34,345 nucleotides of DNA from Candidatus Puniceispirillum sp. (GTDB lineage: Bacteria > Pseudomonadota > Alphaproteobacteria > Puniceispirillales > Puniceispirillaceae): positions 1 through 34,345 of the forward strand of contig JAFMNI010000003.1 of NCBI GenBank assembly GCA_017859295.1, in the 5' to 3' direction. Both the position numbers and the translations under genes were made by a program. The first letter of the stretch is position 1, and every line of letters starts with the position of its first letter. The notes under the pieces are model-generated. The model worked only from the letters and a program-made list of their open reading frames with translations. It did not search any database and was not told the DNA's origin. Shown one piece after another: positions 18,145 to 26,571 of the stretch.

Positions 18145-18878
18145 TAAATGATGCCATCTCCAATGCGGCCATAACGAATTGCAAAAGGCCATTTCCAGAT
18201 TTCCCAGAGGCGGGCATTGCCATTATGGCTGAAAAACAGACGATCGGCTCGACCGACCATATTTTCAGCAGGCACCATCCCAACCGAGGTTGTGCGGCTA
18301 TCACGCGAATTGTCGCGATTATCGCCCATCATGAAATAATGCCCATCAGGCACTTGATAAACAGCCGTGTTATCATAAGAATCGCTATCTGAACGTTCTT
18401 GGATTAAATGCCGCGATCCGTTTGGCAAGGTTTCTTCATAAACCTTGAAATTCATCATTGAATAGCCGTCAGTCGCGGTTGCTTGGCCTAGATAGGTGCG
18501 CTCAACTGGCACGCCATTGATATGCAGAATGCCGCCCTGAACCTGAATTTGATCACCGGGAAGGCCAACAACGCGCTTGATAAAGGCGATTGATGGATCC
18601 GTTGGCTGGCGAAAGACCGCAACATCGCCGCGTTCTGGCTTATCTTCAAAAATCCGGCCGGAAAAAGGCGCAATCCCGAACGGAAAGGAATAACGCGAAT
18701 AGCCATAGGAAAATTTCGAGACAAACAAATAATCGCCAACAAGCAAAGTAGGCACCATTGACCCTGACGGAATATTAAACGGCTCGAAAAGGAATGACCG
18801 AAAGCCAAGCGCAATCAGGCCAGCGATCAGAACGGTTTTCACAAGCTCGAACTTGCTTTCTTTTTGCTTTTTAGCCAT
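18144..18878 (-). CDS. lepB: Signal peptidase I
   Basis: Membrane-bound serine protease that removes signal peptides from exported proteins. The 244-aa protein has one N-terminal membrane segment (about 11-30) and then the catalytic motifs: IPSGSMVPTL with nucleophile S40, FIKRVVGLPGD with the general base K101, and GDNRDNSRDSR. The chosen ATG (MAKKQKESKFEL) overlaps the acpS stop as TAATG; an ATG five codons earlier (MDQTL) is an alternative. It sits between acpS and rnc, the usual alphaproteobacterial order. Confidence 0.95.
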   Translation of the reverse strand: MAKKQKESKFELVKTVLIAGLIALGFRSFLFEPFNIPSGSMVPTLLVGDYLFVSKFSYGYSRYSFPFGIAPFSGRIFEDKPERGDVAVFRQPTDPSIAFIKRVVGLPGDQIQVQGGILHINGVPVERTYLGQATATDGYSMMNFKVYEETLPNGSRHLIQERSDSDSYDNTAVYQVPDGHYFMMGDNRDNSRDSRTTSVGMVPAENMVGRADRLFFSHNGNARLWEIWKWPFAIRYGRIGDGII

Positions 18879-19291
18879 TAGGGTTTGATCCATTCAGCCG
18901 GTACGGCGCTAATCACAATAAATGCCAAAGCATAGGGAGGCTCGTCGCTTAGCGACACTGATAGACCTGCCTTATACCCATCCGGCGTCATTGTCTCAAG
19001 CGCCGTTTTGCAGCGACCGGTCAAATTGACCTTTGGCGCCCCATTTGGTGCCGACAGGGTTTCTGCCTCACGCCAGCCACAGCCTGTTACACCTGAGACG
19101 CTAAGCGCCTTATAGACCGCCTCTTTCACCGCAAAACGCTTGGCAAAATAGCTAGCTTGATCGCTGGAGTCTTTGGCGGCGGTTATTTCAGCTTCGGAAA
19201 AAATGCGTTTGGCAAATTTATCGGGATGCCGATCCATCGCGGCTTGGATACGCCGCGCATCAACAATATCGGTGCCAATTCCAAGGATCAT
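18878..19291 (-). CDS. acpS: Holo-[acyl-carrier-protein] synthase
   Basis: Transfers 4'-phosphopantetheine from CoA to apo-ACP for fatty acid synthesis. Length is 137 aa. The conserved Mg-binding residues are in GIGTDIVDARRI (D8) and RFAVKEAVYKAL (E57). The ATG overlaps the pdxJ stop as ATGA. The pdxJ-acpS pair is conserved across proteobacteria. Confidence 0.95.
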   Translation of the reverse strand: MILGIGTDIVDARRIQAAMDRHPDKFAKRIFSEAEITAAKDSSDQASYFAKRFAVKEAVYKALSVSGVTGCGWREAETLSAPNGAPKVNLTGRCKTALETMTPDGYKAGLSVSLSDEPPYALAFIVISAVPAEWIKP

Positions 19292-20049
19292 GGGTTTTTC
19301 CGGTGGCGATCATCATTGCGGGCAGCATTCATCAATTGGCGCATTTTGACGATCGCGGCCTCTAACCCGCAAAAAACACTCTCGCCAATCAAGAAATGGC
19401 CGATATTCAATTCTTCCATTTCCGCAATCGCCGCAATCGGCCCTACCGTGTCAAAGCCGAGACCATGACCAGCATGGGTTTCGATGCCAAGGCTGGCGCT
19501 ATGGCGTGCGGCAAGTTGAATGCGGCTTAATTCGGCTTCACGGCCAGCGACATCATGGCAATAGCGGCCAGTGTGAAGCTCGACAATATCTGCGCCAATC
19601 TGGTTTGCCGCGTCAATATCAGCCCGGTTCGCCTCAATGAATAGCGACAGGCGAATGCCCGCTTCCTTCAACGGCGCCAACATATCGGCAAGCCGGTCTT
19701 CCTGCCCGACAACGGACAACCCACCTTCGGTGGTCACTTCGGTGCGGCGTTCGGGAACAATACAAGCGGCGTTTGGTTTTGTTTTCAGGGCGATGGCCAC
19801 CATTTCACTAGTAGCCGCCATTTCAAAATTCAATGGCACATCAATTGCCTTGCGGATGGCGGCAATATCTTCATCGCGGATATGACGGCGATCCTCGCGA
19901 AGATGCGCCGTAATACCGTCAGCGCCGGCCTTAATGGCTAATTCTGCGGCGGCAACCGGATCAGGATGTGCCCCGCCCCGTGCATTGCGCAAAGTTGCAA
20001 CATGATCAATATTCACGCCAAGGCGTAATAGCTTTAAACTGTCTGACAA
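19288..20049 (-). CDS. pdxJ: Pyridoxine 5'-phosphate synthase
   Basis: TIM-barrel enzyme of the DXP-dependent vitamin B6 pathway, joining 3-amino-2-oxopropyl phosphate and deoxyxylulose phosphate. The 253-aa protein shows RLGVNIDHVATLRNARGG, ITAHLREDRRHI, a mid-barrel ELHTGRYC and a C-terminal HAGHGLGFDTV and IGHFLIGES. It starts with TTG, preceded by GAGGA at proper spacing; no in-frame ATG lies in a sensible place. It follows the DUF2062 gene by 39 bp. Confidence 0.95.
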   Translation of the reverse strand: MSDSLKLLRLGVNIDHVATLRNARGGAHPDPVAAAELAIKAGADGITAHLREDRRHIRDEDIAAIRKAIDVPLNFEMAATSEMVAIALKTKPNAACIVPERRTEVTTEGGLSVVGQEDRLADMLAPLKEAGIRLSLFIEANRADIDAANQIGADIVELHTGRYCHDVAGREAELSRIQLAARHSASLGIETHAGHGLGFDTVGPIAAIAEMEELNIGHFLIGESVFCGLEAAIVKMRQLMNAARNDDRHRKNP

Positions 20050-20088
20050 AATATCCTCATCATTCCCAAATCACATAAATAACCACAT

Positions 20089-20724
20089 TTAGCGGTTTGG
20101 ATCAGCCGCTTTTTTGGCACCTGCTGCCCGTTGCGCCGCTTTCAATAACCGTTTTGCCCGATGTAGCCGCCAGCCCTTTACCGCCCATACGGTCAGTATG
20201 AACGAGCTGACCCATGCAATTGCGCCAAGAACCGTACCACCAATCAGCATTGGCATGAACACTTGCTCAATATCGCGCGATAAATCCGCCCAAGAGATAT
20301 GTCCAGTAAAGGACAGAAACCGCATGATATTGCCCATGATGGCACCAAGCTCGTCAATCGACAGAACTTGCAGATCAGCCCCATGGCCAAAGGCATGGAG
20401 AACCCACAAACCAACCTCATAATCAGCAAGCCAGATCAGAATAAAGGTCCATGGATTGCCAAAAAAAGTACCAATCGCCGAGGCCAAAACATTGCCGCGA
20501 AACAACATTGCAAGCGCGCCAGCAAGAATGAAATGCAGCCCCAAAAACGGCGTGAAAGACGCAGCAACACCGCTGGCAAAACCGCTGGCAATCGAAGCCG
20601 GCGTTCCGGGAAGTCTGATAATCCGCTGAAAAAGATAGGAAAAAAGCCGCCGAAACCCACGCTCCGGCCAAATCACAGCGCGCATTTGTTTTAAAACACT
20701 CAATGGTTTACGACGTCGAAACAT
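20089..20724 (-). CDS. DUF2062 family membrane protein
   Basis: A 211-aa protein of the DUF2062 family, function unknown. It starts MFRRRKPLSVLKQMRAVIWP with a basic N-terminus. The family core TPASIASGFASGVAASFTPF is followed by GLHFILAGALAMLF and a GNPWTFILIW segment. Three to four membrane segments are visible, the last around residues 165-190, and a basic Lys/Ala tail closes the protein. It sits 31 bp after rsh and 39 bp before pdxJ; in alphaproteobacteria DUF2062 genes are often found in this position. Confidence 0.85.
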   Translation of the reverse strand: MFRRRKPLSVLKQMRAVIWPERGFRRLFSYLFQRIIRLPGTPASIASGFASGVAASFTPFLGLHFILAGALAMLFRGNVLASAIGTFFGNPWTFILIWLADYEVGLWVLHAFGHGADLQVLSIDELGAIMGNIMRFLSFTGHISWADLSRDIEQVFMPMLIGGTVLGAIAWVSSFILTVWAVKGWRLHRAKRLLKAAQRAAGAKKAADPNR

Positions 20725-20755
20725 CTTAGCTACCCATAAATTAGCAAGCCCAAGC

Positions 20756-22900
20756 CTAGATATTGCTTGTCCGCTCGACACGTTCCACGAAATTATTTGC
20801 CTGAAGCACAGCGATAACAGTCCGCATATGCTCAACATCCTTGACCTCAAGATCAAGCTGAAAACTGAAAAAATCAGCATTGCGGTCAGTTAAATGAATA
20901 TTGGAAATATTGCCACCTTGCTGGCCGATTATGGTGGCAACCGCGGCCAAGGCTCCCGGCTCATTGGACAGAACCGTATTCAAACGCGCCATAACGCGTT
21001 TTGGCCCTTCATGTTCCCAGCCAACATCCATCCATAATTCAGGCATGTCATTGAAATCAACAAGGGTGGCGCATTCGGCGCGATGCACCGTAACCCCCTT
21101 GCCAGTGGTGAAAATGCCGACGATGTCTTCACCCGGCAAAGGATGACAGCAACGCGCCATCGTAATCGCAACCCCCGAGTTAACCCCTTGAATTTTCAAT
21201 AATGGCTTGCGCGATTTAGACCGGTCACGGTCGGTTTCTCCGGTTGGCCTGACGCGTTTTTTGCTTTTCGCCAAATCGGGAAACATTTTTTCGATCACCA
21301 ATTCAGGCTGCAAGCGCCCCTCACCGACAAGCGCAAATAGATCTTCCGGTTTCTGCACGCCAAAAATCTGCGGAATCTTTTCCATTGCCCGCTTTTTCAG
21401 CGGTTTATTCACTTCTAAAAACGCTTTTTGCAAAATCGATTTACCAACCCGGCTAAATTCAACCGCGCGTTCGGCGCGCACTGCCCGCCTGATGCCCGAT
21501 TTTGCGCGTCCCGTTTTGACAAAATTTTCCCATTCGGCAAGCGGACGCGCCGTTGCCTTGGTGATGATGTCAATCTGATCACCATTTTCCAGCTCGGTCG
21601 CCAATTGGCGGTTTTTGCCATTAATCCGCACGCCGCAACATTTCTGGCCAATTTTGGAATGAACCGCATAGGCAAAATCGACCGCCGTTGCGCCCTTTGG
21701 CAAGGCAATCAAATCCCCGCGTGGGGTAAAGCAAAACACCTGATCATGATAAAGATCCATTTTGGTGTGTTCGAGGAATTCTTCGGCGCCAGCCTCTTCA
21801 TCTAAAATCCCAACTAATTCTTGAATCCATTTGAATTTACGAAGGTTATTATCTGATGAAGGATCTTTATAATTCCAATGTGCCGCCACACCATATTCGG
21901 CAATTGTATGCATTTCCGGGGTGCGAACCTGAATTTCAATCTTGTGGTTTTCCGGCCCAATAACCCCTGTATGAAGCGATTGATAACCGTTGCGCTTTGG
22001 GGTCGAAATGTAATCTTTAAACCGCCCCATCACATTGGGATAGGCCGCATGCAGACTGCCAAGTGCCTGATAGCAATCGGCTGTTGACGGCACCAAAATA
22101 CGAAATGCCATGATATCTGATAGCTGATCCATGGTGACTTTTTTGCGCTGCATTTTCCGCCAAATTGAATAGGGCGATTTCAACCGTCCACTGACGCTGC
22201 ATTCAACCCCGCCGCGTTCAACTACATCCTGCAATTCAACGCTAATCATCGGAATGATGATTTCGGACTCGTGAACCATGTAATCCAGTCTTGCGGTGAT
22301 GGTTTGCGCCATTTCATCCTGCAAAACGCCAAAGGCGGCATTTTCCAGCGCATGCTGCAAATTGGTCACGCCAATCCGTTCGGCAAGCGGCGCATAGATT
22401 TCCAGCGTTTCACGGGCAATGCGGGTTCGTTTTTCGGGCTTTGGAATGTGATCAATCGTATTCATATTATGCGTGCGGTCGGCCAACTTGACCAACAACA
22501 CCCGAACATCTTCGCTCATTGCCAACAATAATTTGCGGAAATTTTCAGCCTGAAGGCTGTTTTGGCCAGCCTGCAATCCAATCCGGCTAAGTTTTGTGAC
22601 CCCATCAACCAGCTGGGCAATGCTTGACCCAAAGGCCGCGTCAAGCGCATCAAGTGGTACGTCACAATCTTCGACCGTGTCATGCAACAGCGCCGTAATA
22701 ACCGTATCAAGGTCAAGCCGCATATCAGCAAGGATATTGGCAACAGCAATCGGATGAATGTAATAGGGCTCGCCAGATGCGCGGGTCTGGCCGTCATGCG
22801 CTTCCATGCCAAATATGAAGGCACGTTTCAGCTTGTCACCGTCGACTGACGGATCATAAGCATGTATTTTGTTAAAGAGTGCGTCCGCTGCTTCAATCAT
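20756..22900 (-). CDS. rsh: Bifunctional (p)ppGpp synthetase/hydrolase (Rsh, RelA/SpoT)
   Basis: Makes and degrades the alarmone (p)ppGpp, setting the stringent response. With the ATG at 22900 it has 714 aa. The N-terminal HD hydrolase looks intact: RASGEPYYIHP and ALLHDTVED (H73, D74, E77, D78). The synthetase domain has KSPYSIWRKM, TPKRNGYQSLHT and EIQVRTPEMHTIAEYGVAAHW. TGS (VFCFTPRGDLIALPKG, about residue 385) and a C-terminal ACT domain (last 75 residues) follow. Both catalytic halves appear active, consistent with a single Rsh per alphaproteobacterium. A TTG eight codons upstream is an alternative start; the ATG fits the family N-terminus better. Confidence 0.95.
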   Translation of the reverse strand: MIEAADALFNKIHAYDPSVDGDKLKRAFIFGMEAHDGQTRASGEPYYIHPIAVANILADMRLDLDTVITALLHDTVEDCDVPLDALDAAFGSSIAQLVDGVTKLSRIGLQAGQNSLQAENFRKLLLAMSEDVRVLLVKLADRTHNMNTIDHIPKPEKRTRIARETLEIYAPLAERIGVTNLQHALENAAFGVLQDEMAQTITARLDYMVHESEIIIPMISVELQDVVERGGVECSVSGRLKSPYSIWRKMQRKKVTMDQLSDIMAFRILVPSTADCYQALGSLHAAYPNVMGRFKDYISTPKRNGYQSLHTGVIGPENHKIEIQVRTPEMHTIAEYGVAAHWNYKDPSSDNNLRKFKWIQELVGILDEEAGAEEFLEHTKMDLYHDQVFCFTPRGDLIALPKGATAVDFAYAVHSKIGQKCCGVRINGKNRQLATELENGDQIDIITKATARPLAEWENFVKTGRAKSGIRRAVRAERAVEFSRVGKSILQKAFLEVNKPLKKRAMEKIPQIFGVQKPEDLFALVGEGRLQPELVIEKMFPDLAKSKKRVRPTGETDRDRSKSRKPLLKIQGVNSGVAITMARCCHPLPGEDIVGIFTTGKGVTVHRAECATLVDFNDMPELWMDVGWEHEGPKRVMARLNTVLSNEPGALAAVATIIGQQGGNISNIHLTDRNADFFSFQLDLEVKDVEHMRTVIAVLQANNFVERVERTSNI

Positions 22901-22974
22901 CTCGCTGCCAAGCCGATTAGCCAATTCCAGCCGGCAGATCCCTGAACGGATATCGTGTCGTGCTGGTGCTTTGT

Positions 22975-23385
22975 CTAATCTTCACCCTGCATTTCAGCCA
23001 GGTCAACATCTTCAAAGCCTGATGGCTCTAATTCTTCAGGGCTGGCAATCTGCATGCCGCTGGTTTCGCCTTCATCATCGCTGTAATCGCCAACCATTTC
23101 GGACAGATCAACCTCGGCAGCAATCGCCGCATCATCACGGATTTCCTGCTCTTCACGGATCGCGACACGCTGCAACTTTTTGATCAGACCTTCTCCAAGA
23201 ACGCCAAGATCAACCGTTTCGGCAGCAATTTCACGGAGCGCGATAACCGGGTTTTTATCGTCATCACGATCAATTGTTGGCAAATCGCCTTTCAAAATTC
23301 CGCGTGCGCGTTGGCCTGCTGTCAACACAAGGTCAAACCGGTTTGGGATTTTTTCGATGCAATCTTCAACGGTAACGCGTGCCAT
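22975..23385 (-). CDS. rpoZ: RNA polymerase omega subunit
   Basis: Small subunit that aids RNA polymerase assembly and forms part of a ppGpp site. The 136-aa protein starts [20 protein letters not shown], the family signature, with AGQRARGI and [14 protein letters not shown] following. After residue 75 there is a long acidic tail typical of alphaproteobacteria. An AAGGAG site lies before the ATG. It directly precedes rsh, the usual proteobacterial pairing. Confidence 0.95.
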   Translation of the reverse strand: MARVTVEDCIEKIPNRFDLVLTAGQRARGILKGDLPTIDRDDDKNPVIALREIAAETVDLGVLGEGLIKKLQRVAIREEQEIRDDAAIAAEVDLSEMVGDYSDDEGETSGMQIASPEELEPSGFEDVDLAEMQGED

Positions 23386-23457
23386 GAATATCTCCTTGTC
23401 CTGATTGATCAAATGGCAAATTCTTCCAAAGAAGTCGCCATTTTTCGGCAAAGCCCC

Positions 23458-23572
23458 ACCAGCCAGACTAGCGGGCGTTTACCATTCAACCCTAAAATGC
23501 GCAAAAACTATGCGGGGTGTACCCTAAAATCGAGGTCTGAACAAGCAAAAAGCGGCAAACAGACCAGCCAGA
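23458..23572 (-). repeat. Nested direct repeats in the region before rpoZ
   Basis: Between folK and rpoZ, the plus strand has accagccaga at 23458-23467 and again at 23563-23572. Inside them accctaaaat occurs at 23489-23498 and again at 23521-23530. The inner copies are exactly 32 bp apart, about three helical turns. They lie where the rpoZ-rsh promoter is expected, so an operator is possible; no regulator can be named. Confidence 0.6.
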
Positions 23573-23573
23573 T

Positions 23574-24074
23574 TTATCTTGCAAGCCTGATTTGCTGATC
23601 GGCGGGAATCATCGCAATCAAATCTTGGATCGCGATGCCACTCAGCGGATGCACCCAATCGGGGCATAATTCACCAAGCGGCAATAAAACAAAGGCGCGC
23701 TCATGCAGCCGCGGATGCGGCAGCGCCAAGTCACTGGCACCACTTACCGTGCCGGCAAAATCAAGCAAATCGAGATCAAGAACCCGCGCCGCGTTGCGTT
23801 CTGTTCTGATCCGGCCAAAGCGGCGTTCAATGAGATGTAACGCCGCCAATGTCGATGCAGCATCCAGTTCGGTTGTCGCTTCGGCAACAGCGTTTAGATA
23901 CCAAGGCTGGTCAGAAATCGGCACGGGCGCAGACTCATACCATCGTGACAGCGCCGACAAATGCACTCCCTCGTCGGCAAGCGCTGATACGGCTGCAACG
24001 CAGCCTTCGCGTGGGCTTGCATAGCCATCCGGTGTCAAATTTGCACCAAGTCCGATAAAAAGTCGGGAATTCAT
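23574..24074 (-). CDS. folK: 2-amino-4-hydroxy-6-hydroxymethyldihydropteridine pyrophosphokinase
   Basis: HPPK transfers pyrophosphate from ATP to 6-hydroxymethyl-7,8-dihydropterin in folate synthesis. The 166-aa protein starts MNSRLFIGLGANL, the family N-terminus, followed by SRWYESAPV and QPWYLNAVAEA. The Mg/ATP motif is seen as RVLDLDLLDF and LPHPRLHERAFVLLPL. The frame is open upstream with further Met codons, but only from here does family similarity begin. It is divergent from the NYN-domain gene across 243 bp and lies 188 bp before rpoZ. Confidence 0.93.
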   Translation of the reverse strand: MNSRLFIGLGANLTPDGYASPREGCVAAVSALADEGVHLSALSRWYESAPVPISDQPWYLNAVAEATTELDAASTLAALHLIERRFGRIRTERNAARVLDLDLLDFAGTVSGASDLALPHPRLHERAFVLLPLGELCPDWVHPLSGIAIQDLIAMIPADQQIRLAR

Positions 24075-24317
24075 GATTTTGTCCATATCCATGCCGTCGA
24101 TATCACCGGAGGGGGTGGTAGCATAATTTGCCAATATTATCAGCCAAACAAACATGCTGCCGTCGGAAAATCATATTTTGACCCGCAATTTGGTGGCAAA
24201 TTTTGAAAAAAGCGGCACGTTAAGGCGGTTTTATCTTGAAAAATGCCAATCGGTTCTATTCGATAAAGCGTTTATATTAAGTTAAATTTTGTAATTTATA
24301 TCTTTTGGACATTTGTT

Positions 24318-24866
24318 ATGAGACCTGAAAAAACAGCACTTTTTATTGATGGTTCAAATTTTTATGCCGCAACACGATTGCTAAATATGGATGTCGACTA
24401 TGCCAAGCTTCATGCCCATTTTAGCCAAAACGCAAATTTGATCCGCGCATATTACTACACCGCCCTTCCCGAAGATCAGGAATTTTCGCCGCTACGGCCA
24501 TTGATCGACTGGCTGGATTACAATGGATTTGCCGTTGTCAGTAAATTAACCCGTGAATTCACCGATCCTGAAACCGGCAAAAAACGTACCAAGGGCAATA
24601 TGGATATGGAACTTGCCCTCGATATGTTGAAACTGGCACCACATATCGATCACGCCATTTTATTTTCGGGCGATGGTGATTTTTGCCGCCTTCTTGAAGA
24701 TGTGCAGGGCATGGGCGTTCGGGTGTCGGTGGTATCAACGACCAAAACCTCGCCGCCAATGGCAGCCGATTCATTGCGCCGGATGGCCGATATTTTTATC
24801 GAGATGGATCATCTTCGCGATCAGATTGCGCGGCCATTACGCCAAGCCGAGACTGTGCCAGTCTAA
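24318..24866 (+). CDS. NYN domain protein (LabA/DUF88 family), predicted RNase
   Basis: A 182-aa single-domain protein with the PIN-like NYN fold. Conserved acidic residues are visible: D11 and N14 in FIDGSNFY, D96 and D102 in GNMDMELALDML, and D119 and D121 in FSGDGDF, arranged as in metal-dependent nucleases of this family. The cellular substrate is unknown; LabA itself is linked to circadian output in cyanobacteria, and relatives act on RNA. It starts after an AT-rich stretch, which may hold its promoter, and is convergent with smpB 35 bp downstream. Confidence 0.88.
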   Translation: MRPEKTALFIDGSNFYAATRLLNMDVDYAKLHAHFSQNANLIRAYYYTALPEDQEFSPLRPLIDWLDYNGFAVVSKLTREFTDPETGKKRTKGNMDMELALDMLKLAPHIDHAILFSGDGDFCRLLEDVQGMGVRVSVVSTTKTSPPMAADSLRRMADIFIEMDHLRDQIARPLRQAETVPV

Positions 24867-24901
24867 ACGACCATGCTTGCCGAGAATGGTAGAGCAAATG
24901 C

Positions 24902-25372
24902 CTAGCCGTTGCGGCTGCGAAGCAAACGCGCCTTGTCACGGCTCCATGTCCGGTCTTTATCGGCCTGACGCTTGTCTTGCTTTTTGCGCCCTTTGGCTAG
25001 GCCAATCTGGATTTTGGCAACACCACGATCATTAAAATACATGGCCAATGGTACTAACGTCATGCCTTCGCGCCGGATCAGGCCAAGCATGCGGTTCCGT
25101 TCGCGCACCTTCACCAATAATTCGCGCGGCCGTTTTGGTTCGTGATTCACACGGGCTGGCTCATAAATTGGAATATTGGCATTGAACAGCACAAGACGGC
25201 CATTATTCTCACCAGCATAAGATTCGGCGATGCTAGCGCGTCCGCTTCGCAGTGATTTGACCTCACTACCTTGCAAAATCAGACCAGCTTCGATTTTTTC
25301 TTCGATTTGATATTCATGCCGCGCCTTGCGGTTTTCCGCAATTCGTCCAGTCGAGATCGTGCCTTTGGCCAT
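24902..25372 (-). CDS. smpB: SsrA-binding protein SmpB
   Basis: Partner of tmRNA in trans-translation, which rescues stalled ribosomes. The 156-aa protein contains ARHEYQIEEKIEAGLILQG, GSEVKSLRSGRASIAESYA and the C-terminal KGRKKQDKRQADKDRTW, which enters the mRNA channel. The start MAKGTIS is preceded by a weak site; a longer in-frame start five codons upstream is less likely. It follows dapA by 40 bp, and dapA-smpB is a common alphaproteobacterial pair. No ssrA gene was seen in the window. Confidence 0.96.
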   Translation of the reverse strand: MAKGTISTGRIAENRKARHEYQIEEKIEAGLILQGSEVKSLRSGRASIAESYAGENNGRLVLFNANIPIYEPARVNHEPKRPRELLVKVRERNRMLGLIRREGMTLVPLAMYFNDRGVAKIQIGLAKGRKKQDKRQADKDRTWSRDKARLLRSRNG

Positions 25373-25412
25373 GATATATCCGTTCAAGCTGGCATAAGCG
25401 CCAGCAATATCC

Positions 25413-26315
25413 CTAATTCAGCAAACCCGCACTACGCAGGGCGGCTTCGACACGGGCTTTGCTTGCCGGTGCAATCTCGCATAGCGGCAAACGCGTTTCA
25501 GCACTGCAAATCCCAAGCAATTCAGCAGCATATTTTACCGGACCCGGGCTTGCTTCGCAGAACATCGAATCATGAAGCGGCATCAGGCGTTCATTGATTC
25601 TTTGCGCGGTGGCAATATCACCAGCCGCCCAAGCGGCATGCATTTCACTCAATAATTTTGGCGCAATATTCGCCGTGACCGAAATACAGCCATGCCCGCC
25701 AGCTGCCAGATATGGAAGCGCGGTTGCATCTTCGCCAGATAATTGCGCAAAATCAGCCCCAAGAAGATTGCGAAGCCGTGTTGGACGTCCAACATCGGCA
25801 GTGGCATCCTTGATTCCCGTGATATTGGCATGGTCAGCAGCAAGGCGCGCCATGGTCGCATCATCAACCTTCACAATTGACCGGCCCGGAATATCATAGA
25901 CGATAACTGACACGGAAACGGCTTTGGCAACGGCTGAAAAATGCTGGTACAGCCCTTCTTGGGTTGGTTTGTTATAATAGGGGCTGACAATCAGAACTGC
26001 ATCCGCGCCAGCCGCCGCGCCATGTTTGGCAAGCCGCACCGCTTCGGCGGTGCTGTTTGATCCTGCACCGGCAATAACCGGCACACGGCCAGCCGCCTGT
26101 TTGATGCATAGCTCGACAACAAGATCATGTTCTTCATGTGACAATGTCGGTGACTCGCCGGTTGTCCCAACAGGGATCAGCGCGGCAGTACCATTTTCAA
26201 TTTGCCAATCAACCAGTTTGCAAAACGCGTCTTTATCGATCTGCCCATTTTTAAACGGCGTGACAAGAGCGGTGCAAGAACCGGAAAAAACAGCGTTTGT
26301 TGATGCTGGTGACAT
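25413..26315 (-). CDS. dapA: 4-hydroxy-tetrahydrodipicolinate synthase
   Basis: Condenses pyruvate with aspartate semialdehyde at the entry to lysine and diaminopimelate synthesis. The 300-aa TIM-barrel protein keeps the Schiff-base lysine K169 (ITGIKDATAD), the catalytic Tyr in VYDIPGRS (Y140), the T51-T52 pair in GTTGES, and SPYYNKP. An AAGGAG site precedes the ATG. It heads a two-gene unit with smpB and is divergent from the ACT-less dehydratase gene. Confidence 0.96.
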   Translation of the reverse strand: MSPASTNAVFSGSCTALVTPFKNGQIDKDAFCKLVDWQIENGTAALIPVGTTGESPTLSHEEHDLVVELCIKQAAGRVPVIAGAGSNSTAEAVRLAKHGAAAGADAVLIVSPYYNKPTQEGLYQHFSAVAKAVSVSVIVYDIPGRSIVKVDDATMARLAADHANITGIKDATADVGRPTRLRNLLGADFAQLSGEDATALPYLAAGGHGCISVTANIAPKLLSEMHAAWAAGDIATAQRINERLMPLHDSMFCEASPGPVKYAAELLGICSAETRLPLCEIAPASKARVEAALRSAGLLN

Positions 26316-26571
26316 TGTTCATCTCCTTACGGCACATAGCCGATAACCATATTGCGGTAAAATAGGCATGCCGCAAGATAAACACAAGCCAACAATTTTT
26401 GTCATTTGCCTGCGGCAGGCTTGTGGCCGCACCCTGCCCCCATGCCGCCCACCAACATGCCCGAACAACATGTCCAAACAAGATTCCCACCCACATGTCT
26501 CGGCTTGATTGACCTTATTTCGGAAAGGATCTAATTTTGCCCGACATAATTTTGGTTTGGAAATATCACAA
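26316..26571. other. Divergent intergenic region, dapA / dehydratase
   Basis: This 256-bp gap has no coding signal. It contains one short perfect hairpin, GCCTG/CAGGC with a CGG loop at 26408-26420, and several acatg-containing repeats between 26440 and 26500. Promoters for both flanking genes must lie here, but no convincing -35/-10 pair was found by eye. An in-frame TTG at 26509 could extend the dehydratase. Confidence 0.4.

Noticed and set aside
24867-24901. ACCAT/ATGGT inverted repeat between the convergent NYN and smpB genes as terminator
   Set aside because: Five base pairs with a long loop and no T-run on either strand.
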